From: Diadema setosum
Taxonomy: Eukaryota > Echinodermata > Echinoidea > Diadematoida > Diadematidae
NCBI RefSeq assembly: GCF_964275005.1
Contig: NC_092689.1
Location: 1,309,501 to 1,373,500 of the forward strand
Direction of reading: 5' to 3'
Length of the DNA: 64,000 nt
Position numbers and translations under genes: made by a program. This document shows positions 40,901-47,694 of the stretch, one piece after another. Within the stretch, counting starts at the first letter, position 1. Every line of letters begins with the position of its first letter. Below the pieces are notes generated by a model that had not been told where the DNA came from, did no database searches, and was given only the letters and a program-made list of their open reading frames with translations.

Positions 40901-43900
40901 TCATACCTCCTAATCATCACAATGAACCTGAAGTCATAGAGGCCAAACAGAAGGAACTTCAAAATTGGAATGATTTTGAAGTGTACCATGAAGTTGAGGA
41001 TCTTGGTCAGCAGACGTTGTCCACAAGATGGGTGATTTCTGAGAAAACAATGCCTGATGGAAAGAAAGGAGTAAAGGCTAGGTTGGTAGTCAGAGGATTT
41101 GAGGAACAAGACAAAGTCCCTTCTGACTCACCAACTGCTTCAAAATCCGCACTCAGACTAGCCATGGCAATAGCGGCAAGCGAAGGATGGAAGTGTGAGA
41201 GCATAGACATCAAGGCGGCCTTTCAACAAGGCAGAAAAATAGACAGAGATATCTATGTCACACCCCCCACAGAAGTAAGTCAAGAAGGAGTCCTGTGGAA
41301 ACTCAACAAGACAGCATATGGCTTGGAAGATGCATCTCGCAGCTGGTATCTCAGTGTCAGAGAAGAATTAGTGAAGCTTGAATGCAAACAGTCAGAGCTG
41401 GATAAAGCTCTTTTCAGATGGTACAATTCTGGGAAGATGGAAGGCATTTTCTTGATGCATGTAGATGACTTCCTATGTGCTGGAACTGATGACTTCAACA
41501 GGAGAGTCATTGATCCCCTTGTTCAGAAATACAAGGTTGGAAAGCGACAGATTGACAATTTCCAGTATGTTGGGCTGGAGATCTCTCAAGACGACAATGG
41601 CATCAGAGTACAGCAAAAAGCATACGAGGCAGAAATGGAAGAGATACCCATCACGTTCAAGAGAAAAACTGAAAAAACCTCCACTCTGAACAAAAGTGAG
41701 ATGCACAATTTGAGGACGACGGCAGGTCAGCTCAACTGGATGGCAACACAAACTAGACCAGACTTGAGCTTTGATGCTCTGGAACTAAATATGACTAGAA
41801 ACCACCCGACTGTCGACCAGCTGCTGAGAGCAAAAGCTGTGCGACATGCCAAATGTCAGGGAGAAGGGATACTTTTCCCACCACTAGGTCCTTTTGGAGG
41901 ATGGAAACTTGCTGTGTACTGTGATGCATCCTGGGGCAACCTTTGTGACGGAGTGTCAAGTGCTCAGGGTCATGTGATCTTCCTCCATGGACAAGATGAG
42001 AAAAGCTGTCCTGTGAGTTGGACGTCAAACAAAATAAAGAGGAAAGTGTCAAGCACTCTAGCAGCAGAAGCATTGTCCATGCAGCATGCCCTTGATGATG
42101 CAGTCTACCTTGGAAGTCTGATAACCGAGATCTACAATGACAGCTATGCAGAGAACGTGGTTCCCATCACTGTATATACGGACAATAAGTCTCTGCATCA
42201 AAACATACACTCCACGGAGCAAGTGTATGAGAAGCGTCTGAGAATCAACGTGGCTGAAATCCAGAGGATGTTGTCATCTGGAGAAATCCGTGCCATTGAG
42301 TGGTTGCCGAGCAAGCTGCAGCTGGCAGACTGTCTGACCAAAAGGGGTGCCGATAACAGACTGCTTCTGGAGAGTTTCAAGAGTGGTGGACTGCCAATGG
42401 ACCATTTTGACATTTGAGATTCCCAAGGAATTATAGGAAAAGGACCTAAAATGTCTTGTACGTGGTTTTGAATATGTGACATTAACAAGACTACGTTTTG
42501 TAAAAGAAAACTGCCAGATGTCAATGACTGAGAACATTGGACAGTATTTAAAAGGACTCTACCTGGATTGTGATGGACATGTGTTTTCAGGGTTACCTGA
42601 ATAAATGACTGAGAACATTGGACAGTATTTGAAAGGACTCTACCTGGATTGTGATGCATGGACATGTGTTTTCAGGGTCACCTGAATAGACCTTTTCGTG
42701 TTATACTCGTTATTGTATTGTTGTAGTTTTGGATGTGAGTGTTCTTCTATTCATGTATGTTGTACCTCCCCAGACCTTGGTTTTAATCAAAGAAGAAACA
42801 AGGGGGAGTGTGTTAGGATTAGCTTTATTAATAAGGTTCTTTGTTGTTATCTCCCTCTGCAGGTCTGGTGGGGCTTAATGTATGCCAATAGTTAGAGTTA
42901 GACAAGATAAGGAACTACCTATGCAAGTACTAGAACAAGATAAGGAACTACCTATGCAAGTACTAGAAAGTCCCAAATAGCCATCTACTTTTCAGTTAAC
43001 ATATGATCAACTCTTAAAAAGTAAAAAACAAACAAGCAGCAAATCTGAGTGTAAGCTCTTTTGACTATCAGGTGCTTAGATAACACATTCATGTACAGAT
43101 GATCCTTTTGTCTTGCACACACAATGGGTATATATAATGCCATAATTGAAATAATAATTTCTTTACATATGTTCAGTAATCATAGATATTCATAAAATAC
43201 ATGGAAGACTGCAATTCTAAATTTGTGTCATGACACTTTTTTATCACAATCACACATTAGTTTTAAAAACAAGGCTTACTTCTGAGAAATGTCAATACGG
43301 TGATCCATTTCTTCCTGTAGTCGAACACTCAGGTTTTCATTCTGAAGCTGTGAACATATGAATATGGATAATGATTTCCTTGGTTTTCGTTATGTTTGTG
43401 CTTTTATTCATTTGAATCTATCTTCTACCCATTGGCAGTATCACGATGTTAAATAAGCTCAGCTATTGTTCTGGCATTGAGAGTGATCAGTTGCACATTT
43501 GCTATGCTGAAAAATGATAACTAAATGCTTGCATGTATCAGCATGTTTCATGAAGAAAAAAAGAAAACTTAATGCCTTCACCTATTTTATAGGGGGGATT
43601 ATAGAGCAAGTTCTCTCATACCTCCTTGATTTCACAAAGAATTATGGAGAATTGGCTCCTCCATACATCAGGTCCATGTAGACCGGTCATACAATATCTT
43701 TGCTGTGTTCAGCACTGATGGATCTCTGAACTTTGAAATCTAAAGAAAAGAGATCAATCTGTTATAAAGGCATATTTGAGATGGTTCTTACATTAGATTC
43801 ATATTCTTTTTTCTTTGTTAGATAAAATCATCGAAGTGATGAAGGTCATGCACCTGACCTGGCAGAGTTTGAACTTCCTTTCTTGAATAAGGGAGGAAGA

Positions 43901-46828
43901 AGAGCATCCTCTGCAATACAGCACTTATTTCTACAGGAGTGCAAGAAATAACACCATTCTCACCTGCAGCTCAAATAGGGATTTCCTCTGGGATTCAATG
44001 GTCTGCTGTGCATCGCTGAGACTCCGCTCCTTCTGTCTGATTTCAATCTCTGTCTGAACCTTCCATCGACGTATTTTGTCTGCCTCGTGATGTAATCTCG
44101 AATGCAGGGTATTCATTTTGTCCTGATTCTGTGTGAAAATACAAATCATACATGTACACTAAATACTTTAAAACAAAAAGAGGAACTTGACAAGGTAATT
44201 CAGTCATCATAAAACAAACATTCACAGGTACAGATTTCATTTACATTTCCATGGATGAAACAAATTGCAAATACAGACTTACATTGCTCAGCAGTCTTTC
44301 TGTATTAATGTCTCAGAAACATACAGTACTTGGAATTTTACAAAGGACACTGATAAGATCCTATCAATTATACCAAAGATCATTCAGTCGCATCAGCTTG
44401 TTGCTGAGCAAAAATTCTTTCATGTACAAAGTTTATATGACATTACATCCCTAACATCTTGGTCATATTATTTGCATCAAGGGGAATATTGTAGAACTGA
44501 CTCCTTTTTGGAATCTTGTTGAAAGCTCTCCTAATTTTATTATATCCATATACGCATACTGATACACAGAATGAAATAGTTTTTTCATTTAGATGGATAT
44601 GCAAATGCAACCAAAATCACTTAAAACAATGTCTCCAAGACACTAAAAATAGAGATACATAACTCAAATGTGTCAATTTTTGTGTTCTTCGCCCTTTTTT
44701 GTCTTTTACAAGCACCCCCCCCCCCAAAAAAAATTATTTCAATTGTCAAAAACTGCAATTAAGCATTGCAGTGAATTTAATGAATATATATCTGGAGTAT
44801 ACATATTAGTCAAACTGGAAAATCTGATACTTAGCCAAATTCAGTTGACAGAATATTAGATAAAGATATGTATAGTGGATTATTTGTATTCGAAGCTGAT
44901 TTATATGTTTGTTTGTTTGTTTTGACAACTGTAAAGCGCCTCGAAACATGTTGTATTAAGCGCTATATAAATATTTCATATTATTATTACATGTATTATT
45001 ATCATTATTATTGTTATTAATATTCAGAACATTCTTTGCCACCTCTGCTTTGTACTTCTCTATCATAAGCTATAATATTCTTTTCATTGAAGGCAAAACA
45101 AAGTTCTGGTATGCCTGCAAAATTGTCAAATTTTGCTCCAAAATGTACAGTATGCCTAAAAAATGTGTGGAATAACGCTGTAAAAACAAGATATTCCTTG
45201 GGTAACGACGAAAATGTGAAATATTAACCAAAAATGTTTGCATCTCAGAACTTACCTGATCGGGGTCAGGCTAACTCAAACTTGAGGACAACTCGGCCTC
45301 ACTTTGGTGGCAGGGCCGAGTTGTCTCTCTGGATTGAACAGTGTTGTGCTATGGGAGCGCTTCACCTTCTGGCTGGTCGAAGTTATGGGCCGAGCTGATA
45401 CAATGCGCGCATCAAAGAACCTCTTTGGCGCACCTACAAAATGAATGTGCGCCTATGTATAGAACATGGCGATCATGAACTGCGTATAAATTGTCTGAAA
45501 TAGGGCCGAGTTGTCTCCGAGATCTAGTCAACCTGGATCCTCTTCTGGAATAAAAGTCCGTATACCAACTTTTATTTTTTATCTAAAAATACTCCGAAAC
45601 AACTCATCATCCCGGCAAATCGCATCAGCGAAGTAAGTTTCTTGGTAGACTTTTTTGATATAATTGGAAGCAACTACGAAATCGTCCAAGATGGTTTCTC
45701 AAACCCTTACCAGAACTATATTTTAAGGTAGGAAATTGTTTTGATAAATGCCAATGCTGCCAATGCTGTGCATGTTTTAGTGTCATCTGTAAAATTAATA
45801 TGGCAATGCACTTGATCCTATCTGTTAAAGAATAGATAGGCCCAGTGACCAACCTGTATCTCAAATGTGTCATGTTCCTGCTGCTCTAGGGTTGACATTG
45901 AGCTTGTCTGATTAGCTCTTGCTTCCGAAGTAGTTTGAAGAAACTGACTCTGCGATGGCACGTCAAGTACAGGAAATGTTGTTGAGGATGTAAACTGCAG
46001 TGCACTCAAGCTGTTTTCTCCTGAGATCAGTGGATTTGTATTTTCCTGTGTCAACAAAATTGTGCTTTTAACAACTTGGTCAACCAGTTTATACAAAAAA
46101 TGCTGAGGATCTTTTTAAAGAGAAGTTCACAGTTTGGGCCTTGTAAGTAATGGTTCCTTAGCTTGTTAACAATATTTCCTCAAAATGTCTACAATTTCTG
46201 CCATTTAGGCAATACAAGCTGATATATACCATAATAGATTTTGTTCTGTTCTGTCTATTCTTGGAAGGCAACAGTAGTACAAGTCTGGTCAATGGATTAT
46301 AGGAACAGGCATCTCTTGCATCCAACATTCATATTGAAGGATATCTGCCTGTTGATATTCACTTTCTTATTTCCCTACCTGTACCATAATTCAGGGTGTG
46401 ATCTCCATGTACTCGCATGGAGATCTGAATTTACTTCAATATGAAACAACACACAGACTGGCTCATAGTGATGTATTGATGGATTTATACAATAGGATGA
46501 TTTTGATTTTTTTTCTTCACAACTTCATTTAAAGTAAAACTAAGAGCAGCATCTTTACACGCAAAACCAAGTATTGCTATATGTAATGGGTTTCAATCAC
46601 AAATTACATGCAGTGATGAATTCATTCACTTTATTTTCAAAAGGAGAAAACATGTAAAAATACCTTGAAGAGAGAGGTTGCAGATGATGGTGTTGACTGC
46701 AGCTCCTTTCCAGGAAGCATGAAAAAGTCTTGCTGATGACTCTGACCTTGGTCACTTGAGGAAGTGGGCTTGAAGAAGGGAAGCTCACTGTTAGTGTTAC
46801 AAAGTTCTTGTTCTTGCCTTTGCTGCAT
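20600..46828 (-). CDS. SYCP1: Synaptonemal complex protein 1 (transverse filament), about 24 exons
   Basis: Exons from 5' to 3', written high to low: 46828-46664, 46045-45854, 44128-43964, 43347-43280, 37527-37395, 36633-36564, 36226-36153, 34405-34297, 32875-32843, 32412-32288, 31925-31809, 31306-31202, 30719-30616, 29302-29185, 28192-28040, 27429-27241, 26574-26401, 26149-26057, 24933-24787, 24343-24097, 23220-23060, 22570-22397, 21844-21755, 20773-20600. Every junction is GT-AG and phases agree, giving about 1059 aa (human 976). The diagnostic match is EADKIRRWKVQTEIEIRQKE against human EAEKIKKWKVSTEAELRQKE; TRDMCNLVK matches human TRHLCNLLK. Residues ~130-800 are heptad-rich coiled coil. 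The tail is Ser/Thr/Pro-rich and basic, as in SYCP1. The family forms the filaments joining lateral and central elements of the synaptonemal complex in meiotic nuclei, with C-termini toward the chromosome axes. The 33-bp ninth exon is tentative, and further small in-phase exons could be missed, especially between 34.4 and 36.1 kb. Confidence 0.9.
20933..21180. repeat. Long inverted repeat (hairpin) in the last SYCP1 intron
   Basis: Arms of ~115 bp surround a short loop near 21056. GGGTATGAGTGTGGCCCTGA faces TCAGGGTCACACACATACCC, and CCTACCCAATCCCGAC faces ATCGGGATTGGGTAGG. It could fold as one near-continuous stem. It resembles a foldback element, with no target duplication recognised. Both strands are open because the arms mirror each other. 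Confidence 0.85.
21755..21844 (-). CDS. SYCP1: SYCP1 exon 23
   Basis: It encodes 30 residues, MIYDEQQQLMEVGPPANDNP to DRRQK. Acceptor TTCAG, donor GTAATC. Confidence 0.78.
22251..22320. repeat. (TC)n and (CA)n microsatellite
   Basis: A TC run is followed by a CA run, just downstream of SYCP1 exon 22. A GA-rich run of the same kind lies at 32671-32720. Confidence 0.95.
22397..22570 (-). CDS. SYCP1: SYCP1 exon 22
   Basis: It encodes 58 basic, proline-containing residues, VDDIAQRLRQSPGDRQVPSR to SLTGVKVK. Acceptor TGCAG, donor GTGTGT. The open frame runs on into a microsatellite, which is not coding. Confidence 0.82.
23060..23220 (-). CDS. SYCP1: SYCP1 exon 21
   Basis: It encodes TPQRGILKQKGSARLKRSVA then FAQNN, an acidic run, and ASSDSSTSQLMEFE. 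This parallels human KKRKMAFEFDINSDSSETTD. Two in-phase acceptors lie 3 bp apart (exon start 23220 or 23217). Confidence 0.88.
24097..24343 (-). CDS. SYCP1: SYCP1 exon 20 (end of coiled coil, start of tail)
   Basis: It begins with heptads (SQEIAQLKEDLAKHAEEEK), then turns Ser/Thr/Pro-rich (RVPRTPVMGQ, MQTPLA), marking the move into the tail. Acceptor GACAG, donor GTAAGA, phase 1 out. Confidence 0.85.
24787..24933 (-). CDS. SYCP1: SYCP1 exon 19
   Basis: It encodes 49 residues, EGKCKALEEEILLLKKSLAD to EGQVKEK, the last full coiled-coil exon. Acceptor CACAG, donor GTTAGC. Confidence 0.84.
26057..26149 (-). CDS. SYCP1: SYCP1 exon 18
   Basis: It encodes AEYDKIVLEKDKTIDELKKK to AAKHEE. EYDKIVLEKD aligns with human QYDKIIEERD near the end of the coiled coil. 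Acceptor TTCAG, donor GTGAGT. Confidence 0.9.
26401..26574 (-). CDS. SYCP1: SYCP1 exon 17
   Basis: It encodes 58 residues, VCSLEKEVELAKADAGSVRD to GVMDNYK. Acceptor TGTAG, donor GTTTGT. Confidence 0.84.
27241..27429 (-). CDS. SYCP1: SYCP1 exon 16
   Basis: It encodes 63 residues, NKGLEDHLLEAKSQKCTLEE to QKSRLEEQ. Acceptor TTACAG, donor GTTGGC. Confidence 0.84.
28040..28192 (-). CDS. SYCP1: SYCP1 exon 15
   Basis: It encodes 51 residues, EQGQELQIGEAKLQTVLDIK to LLQEERDK. The acceptor TTAAAG follows a T-rich tract; donor GTATTT. Confidence 0.82.
29185..29302 (-). CDS. SYCP1: SYCP1 exon 14
   Basis: It completes a serine codon, then encodes SENKRLVELIEHTRKEKHTV to KLNTQIT. Acceptor TTTAG, donor GTAAGT. 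Confidence 0.82.
29510..29716. mobile_element. TA-flanked MITE with CTGTAAAA tips and TTCGCGAA motifs
   Basis: TA|CTGTAAAACATGATATATTC at the left faces CCTCGCTTTACAG|TA at the right. Inside, AATTTCACGAATCTTCGCGC mirrors GCGAAATTCGTGAAATT as a subterminal hairpin. It is 207 bp, non-coding, in an SYCP1 intron. It is related in tips to 57309-57508. Confidence 0.65.
30010..30597. mobile_element. Decayed pogo-like MITE split by a nested element
   Basis: The left part resembles the start of the TTATAACGAA family. The right part (GAAAACTGTCAGTCTCAAGG to GGAGTCACTTG) resembles its end, but both are well diverged. The interior is interrupted by the element at 30061-30477. Confidence 0.55.
30061..30477. 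mobile_element. Nested TIR element, CAGGGTTCCTGC ends, 6-bp target duplication
   Basis: CAGGGTTCCTGC at the left faces GCAGGAATCCTG at the right. Both flanks are GTAAAA. Removing one GTAAAA plus the 417-bp insert restores AAGTAAAAATTCTG, which is what relatives of the host MITE carry at 599-611. TTCCATGACTTTTCCA recurs inside. The family is unknown; hAT-like tips conflict with the usual 8-bp duplication. Confidence 0.7.
30616..30719 (-). CDS. SYCP1: SYCP1 exon 13
   Basis: It encodes TDVAALKDELKEVLEREKVS to DLQSE plus two bases. Donor GTAATA. The acceptor TTGAAG has a weak pyrimidine tract, so the first residues are less certain. Confidence 0.75.
31202..31306 (-). CDS. SYCP1: SYCP1 exon 12
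   Basis: It encodes 35 residues, EAAELTEQQLRELSKEKSQL to LLQKRE. Acceptor TGTAG, donor GTAAGT. Confidence 0.82.
31809..31925 (-). CDS. SYCP1: SYCP1 exon 11
   Basis: It encodes 39 residues, IDMENEIIKLKQDAEESKEK to MKKME. Acceptor ACTAG, donor GTATGA, phase 0 throughout. Confidence 0.82.
32288..32412 (-). CDS. SYCP1: SYCP1 exon 10
   Basis: It encodes VLKESLNQANEEVEANQQIL through QLQAKQ. Acceptor TGCAG, donor GTACTT. It is strongly heptad-patterned. Confidence 0.82.
32843..32875 (-). CDS. SYCP1: SYCP1 exon 9, tentative 33-bp micro-exon
   Basis: The acceptor CATAG and phase fit exon 8, and the 11 encoded residues (DELSNQLRKKD plus one base) keep the heptad pattern. The donor GTCAAT is weak. 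The reading frame remains coiled-coil-like beyond it. Exons 8 and 10 also join in frame without it, so it could be optional. Confidence 0.45.
34194..34268. repeat. (TA)n microsatellite
   Basis: About 37 AT/TA dinucleotides, slightly interrupted by CA, next to SYCP1 exon 8. Open frames across it (Tyr-Ile runs) are artefacts. Confidence 0.95.
34297..34405 (-). CDS. SYCP1: SYCP1 exon 8
   Basis: It encodes CGDLQESNDRKKEDIRVLQE through LSQREK plus one base. Acceptor CTACAG, donor GTGATC. It lies beside the long TA microsatellite at 34194-34268. Confidence 0.8.
34648..34839. mobile_element. MITE with GGGCCCGTTGCATAAAA ends and CTG duplication
   Basis: GGGCCCGTTGCATAAAACT faces AGTTTTATGCAACGGGCCC. 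CTG lies directly outside each end. Internally AACTTAGGTTGGG pairs with CCCAACCTAAGTT. It is 192 bp and non-coding. A shorter relative with the same duplication lies at 49995-50112. Confidence 0.75.
35363..35897. mobile_element. Pogo/Tigger-like non-autonomous element, nearly intact
   Basis: TA|CAGTGCACTCCCGTTACAAC faces TTATAACGGGAGTGCACTG|TA. GTTATAACGAA repeats several times within 150 bp of each end. It is 535 bp with no transposase frame. The matching ends and clean TA duplication suggest it is younger than the copies at 545-731 and 30010-30597. Confidence 0.8.
36153..36226 (-). CDS. SYCP1: SYCP1 exon 7
   Basis: It encodes LHKEKAAFAEAEKMMTAKLL through ELEHE. Acceptor CCTAG, donor GTAATG; phases 1 in, 0 out. 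Confidence 0.8.
36564..36633 (-). CDS. SYCP1: SYCP1 exon 6
   Basis: It encodes TLEAKFQELTLIHSNKFNEL through KTD plus one base. Acceptor TGTAG, donor GTAAGT. Coiled-coil heptads continue. Confidence 0.8.
37085..37240. repeat. Degraded relic of the CTGTAAAA MITE family
   Basis: TTTCATGCTCAGCTGGATAA then GATGAGTTTCGTATG parallels TTTCGCGCTCAGCCAGGTAA then GAAGAGTTTCGCAGG in the element at 57309-57508. Ends are not clear. Confidence 0.4.
37395..37527 (-). CDS. SYCP1: SYCP1 exon 5
   Basis: It encodes VVSTRDMCNLVKDYAGKLED through QKQLEDMQ. STRDMCNLVK matches human ATRHLCNLLK at the same place. It starts in phase 2 after exon 4 and ends in phase 0 (donor GTGATG). Confidence 0.9.
37745..37749. repeat. 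Target-site duplication, left copy (GTTAA)
   Basis: GTTAA directly precedes the 5' LTR and recurs at 42995-42999 directly after the 3' LTR. A 5-bp duplication is usual for Copia integrases. Confidence 0.9.
37750..37933 (+). repeat. Copia 5' LTR
   Basis: 184 bp from TGTTAGGATT to CATCTACTTTTCA. It contains a 33-bp unit repeated in tandem (37841-37873 and 37874-37906, starting ACAAGATAAGGAACTACC). Confidence 0.95.
37934..37945 (+). other. Copia primer-binding site
   Basis: TGGTAGCAGAGC starts right after the 5' LTR. It resembles the complement of the 3' end of animal initiator methionine tRNA, the usual primer of this group. Confidence 0.65.
37984..42417 (+). CDS. Copia gag-pol polyprotein, 1477 aa
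   Basis: One frame begins at the first ATG after the primer site. In order: a Gag region with an Arg/Gly-rich stretch (~211-250); a CX2CX4HX4C zinc knuckle (~280-293); an aspartic protease core around VLDSACTKTVTG (~336); a pre-integrase HH-CC region near HRQFAHPTAK (~484); a DD35E integrase (Asp549, Asp604 in VDNGGEF, Glu640 in GICERNH); a reverse transcriptase with TRWVISEK (~1013) and HVDDFLC (~1158); and RNase H with VYCDASWGN (~1311), TDNKSLHQN and LADCLTKRG (~1448). Gag and Pol share one frame, as in many Copia elements. The protein would form particles and copy and integrate the element. The frame is uninterrupted. Confidence 0.95.
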   Translation: MAEKVKDNFVAPPVWKVDTTSYEDWKFDVSLWTQFTKTEKRRRGFLLYSVLPTDKGVNEKVRLAMQNGEISINDDDAVSQIFGVLDKWYKKDDLSVVCEAWSSYKNLQKKDTESMDQFLNEYEKRVKELKKEGITLPEVVLAMQLIDSAGLEKKEKQIVLTAVDYSKKEEMYDQMKNALRKFFGEQTMQKQRGTTYKEEAVFNTESEEAYYTRGRGTGRRGGYRGRRGGRWPRWGNQPGRGRGHDYGQERNKSQNEKGSNTLKGSSVRKNPCDADGNFLKCHVCESIMHFKQDCPHNSTGKSENVMKTENEEAYKVQDYSHEDKQVLMTEAAHAAVLDSACTKTVTGRAWKESYLASLSSDEKMHVKIRASDTKFKFGGESTVRSDERMEFPCTIAGQKTTIVTDVIESDIPLLLSKPDMKRLGFTLNMADDTLEVNGKKLDLDTTSSGHYYLPLRDCEMQIERVNMVLEKTTQEEKKKMITKLHRQFAHPTAKSLKAIMKDALNDDYVTLIEEVSNKCEVCKRYKKTPPRPAVSLPLARQFNDVVAMDLKQFGEVYFLHFIDLFTRFSKSKMIRRKTPKVIVESIATEWIAAGFGPPKKFLVDNGGEFNNAEYRELAEQFNIEVCTTAAYSPWSNGICERNHYVVDVCVQKMMEDDPQMNLEVALAWAVNAKNCMQNQSGFSPIQLVLGTNPNLPSVLNSCPPALEDVEVSEAVAKHLNALHAARRAYARSEASERIRRALRHNIRVPEVPFQPGERVYYKRDDSNRWRGPGKVIGQDGKIVFIRHGSQLVRVASCKLIKSNHDTASSDDMIDNRSKDDTQIKQTGSGKLTVLAEMDDSESVEENHNKDDVNVSVPNEGSDNDSVQQQDGIEEQVDRMRNEENAQVLIPKVNANIKYRHPGTTEWTEAKILSRGGKATGRNKNYVNVETNTDKHRYGIHLDQVEFETMPDGEGEQPTDTDQRGQAEGVNVVFIPPNHHNEPEVIEAKQKELQNWNDFEVYHEVEDLGQQTLSTRWVISEKTMPDGKKGVKARLVVRGFEEQDKVPSDSPTASKSALRLAMAIAASEGWKCESIDIKAAFQQGRKIDRDIYVTPPTEVSQEGVLWKLNKTAYGLEDASRSWYLSVREELVKLECKQSELDKALFRWYNSGKMEGIFLMHVDDFLCAGTDDFNRRVIDPLVQKYKVGKRQIDNFQYVGLEISQDDNGIRVQQKAYEAEMEEIPITFKRKTEKTSTLNKSEMHNLRTTAGQLNWMATQTRPDLSFDALELNMTRNHPTVDQLLRAKAVRHAKCQGEGILFPPLGPFGGWKLAVYCDASWGNLCDGVSSAQGHVIFLHGQDEKSCPVSWTSNKIKRKVSSTLAAEALSMQHALDDAVYLGSLITEIYNDSYAENVVPITVYTDNKSLHQNIHSTEQVYEKRLRINVAEIQRMLSSGEIRAIEWLPSKLQLADCLTKRGADNRLLLESFKSGGLPMDHFDI
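42523..42689 (+). repeat. Tandem duplication in the Copia 3' untranslated region
   Basis: Two copies of ~80 bp run from AATGACTGAGAACATTGG to CACCTGAATA or TTACCTGAATA, nearly identical. They lie between the stop codon and the 3' LTR. Function unknown. Confidence 0.9.
42790..42806 (+). other. Copia polypurine tract
   Basis: The purine-rich run AGAAGAAACAAGGGGGA lies just before the 3' LTR, the expected site of plus-strand priming. Confidence 0.75.
42811..42994 (+). repeat. Copia 3' LTR
   Basis: 184 bp, the same as the 5' LTR by eye at every position, including the internal 33-bp tandem pair. GTTAA follows at 42995. Confidence 0.95.
43280..43347 (-). CDS. SYCP1: SYCP1 exon 4
   Basis: It encodes LQNENLSVRLQEEMDHRIDI through SQ plus two bases, equivalent to human GNEKVSLKLEEGIQENKDL. 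Donor GTAAGC. The intron after it (43279 down to 37528) holds the Copia element. Confidence 0.85.
43964..44128 (-). CDS. SYCP1: SYCP1 exon 3 (most diagnostic exon)
   Basis: It encodes residues 120-174, NQDKMNTLHSRLHHEADK to RKSLFELQ. It contains IRRWKVQTEIEIRQKE and IESQRKSLFELQ, which align without gaps to the start of the human SYCP1 coiled coil. Acceptor CACACAG, donor GTGAGA. Confidence 0.95.
44930..45015 (+). repeat. Retroposon-type 3' tail, GCGCTATATAAAT motif
   Basis: ACTGTAAAGCGCCTCGAAAC then AAGCGCTATATAAAT leads into an ATT-rich microsatellite. The motif matches a 3' tail I recall from many invertebrate SINE/LINE copies. A second copy is at 52208-52290. The body of the element is not recognisable. 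Confidence 0.55.
45243..45560. other. GC-rich block with repeated GGCCGAGTTGTC
   Basis: GACAACTCGGCC and its complement occur three times (about 45288, 45313, 45504), in both orientations, in an otherwise AT-rich SYCP1 intron. Read on the minus strand, the block ends GATCAG followed by GTAAGTTC, a strong splice donor. It may be a decayed mobile element or an alternative non-coding first exon. Confidence 0.4.
45854..46045 (-). CDS. SYCP1: SYCP1 exon 2
   Basis: It encodes residues 56-119, ENTNPLISGENSLSALQF to EQQEHDTFEIQ, polar and Ser/Thr-rich. Acceptor CACAG, donor GTTGGT, phase 0 at both ends. Confidence 0.75.
46664..46828 (-). CDS. SYCP1: SYCP1 exon 1 (start codon)
   Basis: The ATG at 46828 follows TCATCACC, a good initiation context. 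It encodes 55 residues from MQQRQEQELCNTNSELPFFK to ATSLFK, then donor GTATTT. The poorly conserved polar N-terminus fits the family. The frame stays open upstream to an earlier ATG at 46912, which lacks the polar character. Confidence 0.75.
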
Positions 46829-47694
46829 GGTGATGACTGACCATGTGGATTTTAAAATCAGGCTGACAATGAAGGAGATGCCACCTGAAGGAGCAGAAAC
46901 ATAATTTCTCAAGAATTTATGACTTTGAATTCCCTTTTACAAACATTTCCCGCGAAACACTACAATTTATAAGATAACATGAGCCAACATTGTAAATCAG
47001 CTACAGATAGCTCAACATCTTAATACCACTCTTGCCAGTCATAGTTACAGTGTAGGCTATATTGTTTAGTTTTGTATTATGATGTGATTTATATTATGCC
47101 AGTGATAACTTAGACCTAAACCAAAATAATATTCTATCAACACTTCACTTTGACCTAGATCTACATGTATAAGTTACTCTGGTTTTCTATCCATTAAGAT
47201 CGGTGTCAATCAAATCTTTCAGTGATGGTATGCAATATTTTCAGTCAAAGATATTTTTCTTATTGCTGTTGGAAATTAAAAGGTCAAAGAGTAGATGTCG
47301 ACGCCAGTCAATCGGCAGTAGGAATGTGTACGGTGCATCTTGGGTAAGAATTGTGATTCTGATGCAAGGACAAGATTCAAAATGAGGTCGATTATTCCAT
47401 TACGAACATCATGTACGGAATCATGATGTGTTTTGTTTTTTTTTCAAGACGAAAAAGGACAACTTTTTTGGAGAGGGGTATATTTGAAGTCTTTTTAAAA
47501 AAAATCAGAGTGAATAGTTTTTACAATTTTGCCAAATCCGTTATTTTCAGGACTTTGTGTAGATTTTCTACAGAAACTTGTGTTATTTTTGGCCAAAATA
47601 TCATCCTCTGAGTACGTAATTCAGAGCCACAAAAAAAAAAAAAAAAAAAAGCATCCGGTGATACGATCAATTCTCGAGACCAGACCCAACAATA

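Larger units (their letters stand above)
37750..42994 (+). mobile_element. Ty1/copia LTR retrotransposon, looks whole
   Basis: A 5245-bp element with TG...CA LTRs of 184 bp, a primer-binding site, one gag-pol frame and a purine tract before the 3' LTR. The LTRs are identical by eye and the GTTAA duplication is intact, so insertion was recent. No break is visible. It lies in SYCP1 intron 4, antisense to the gene. Domain order (protease, integrase, reverse transcriptase, RNase H) is that of Copia, not Gypsy. A GalEa-type or other marine Copia clade is possible but not shown. Confidence 0.95.

Noticed and set aside
40408-41109. 233-codon frame on the minus strand
   Set aside because: It lies wholly antisense to the Copia gag-pol frame and shows no domain, so it is a shadow of the coding strand.
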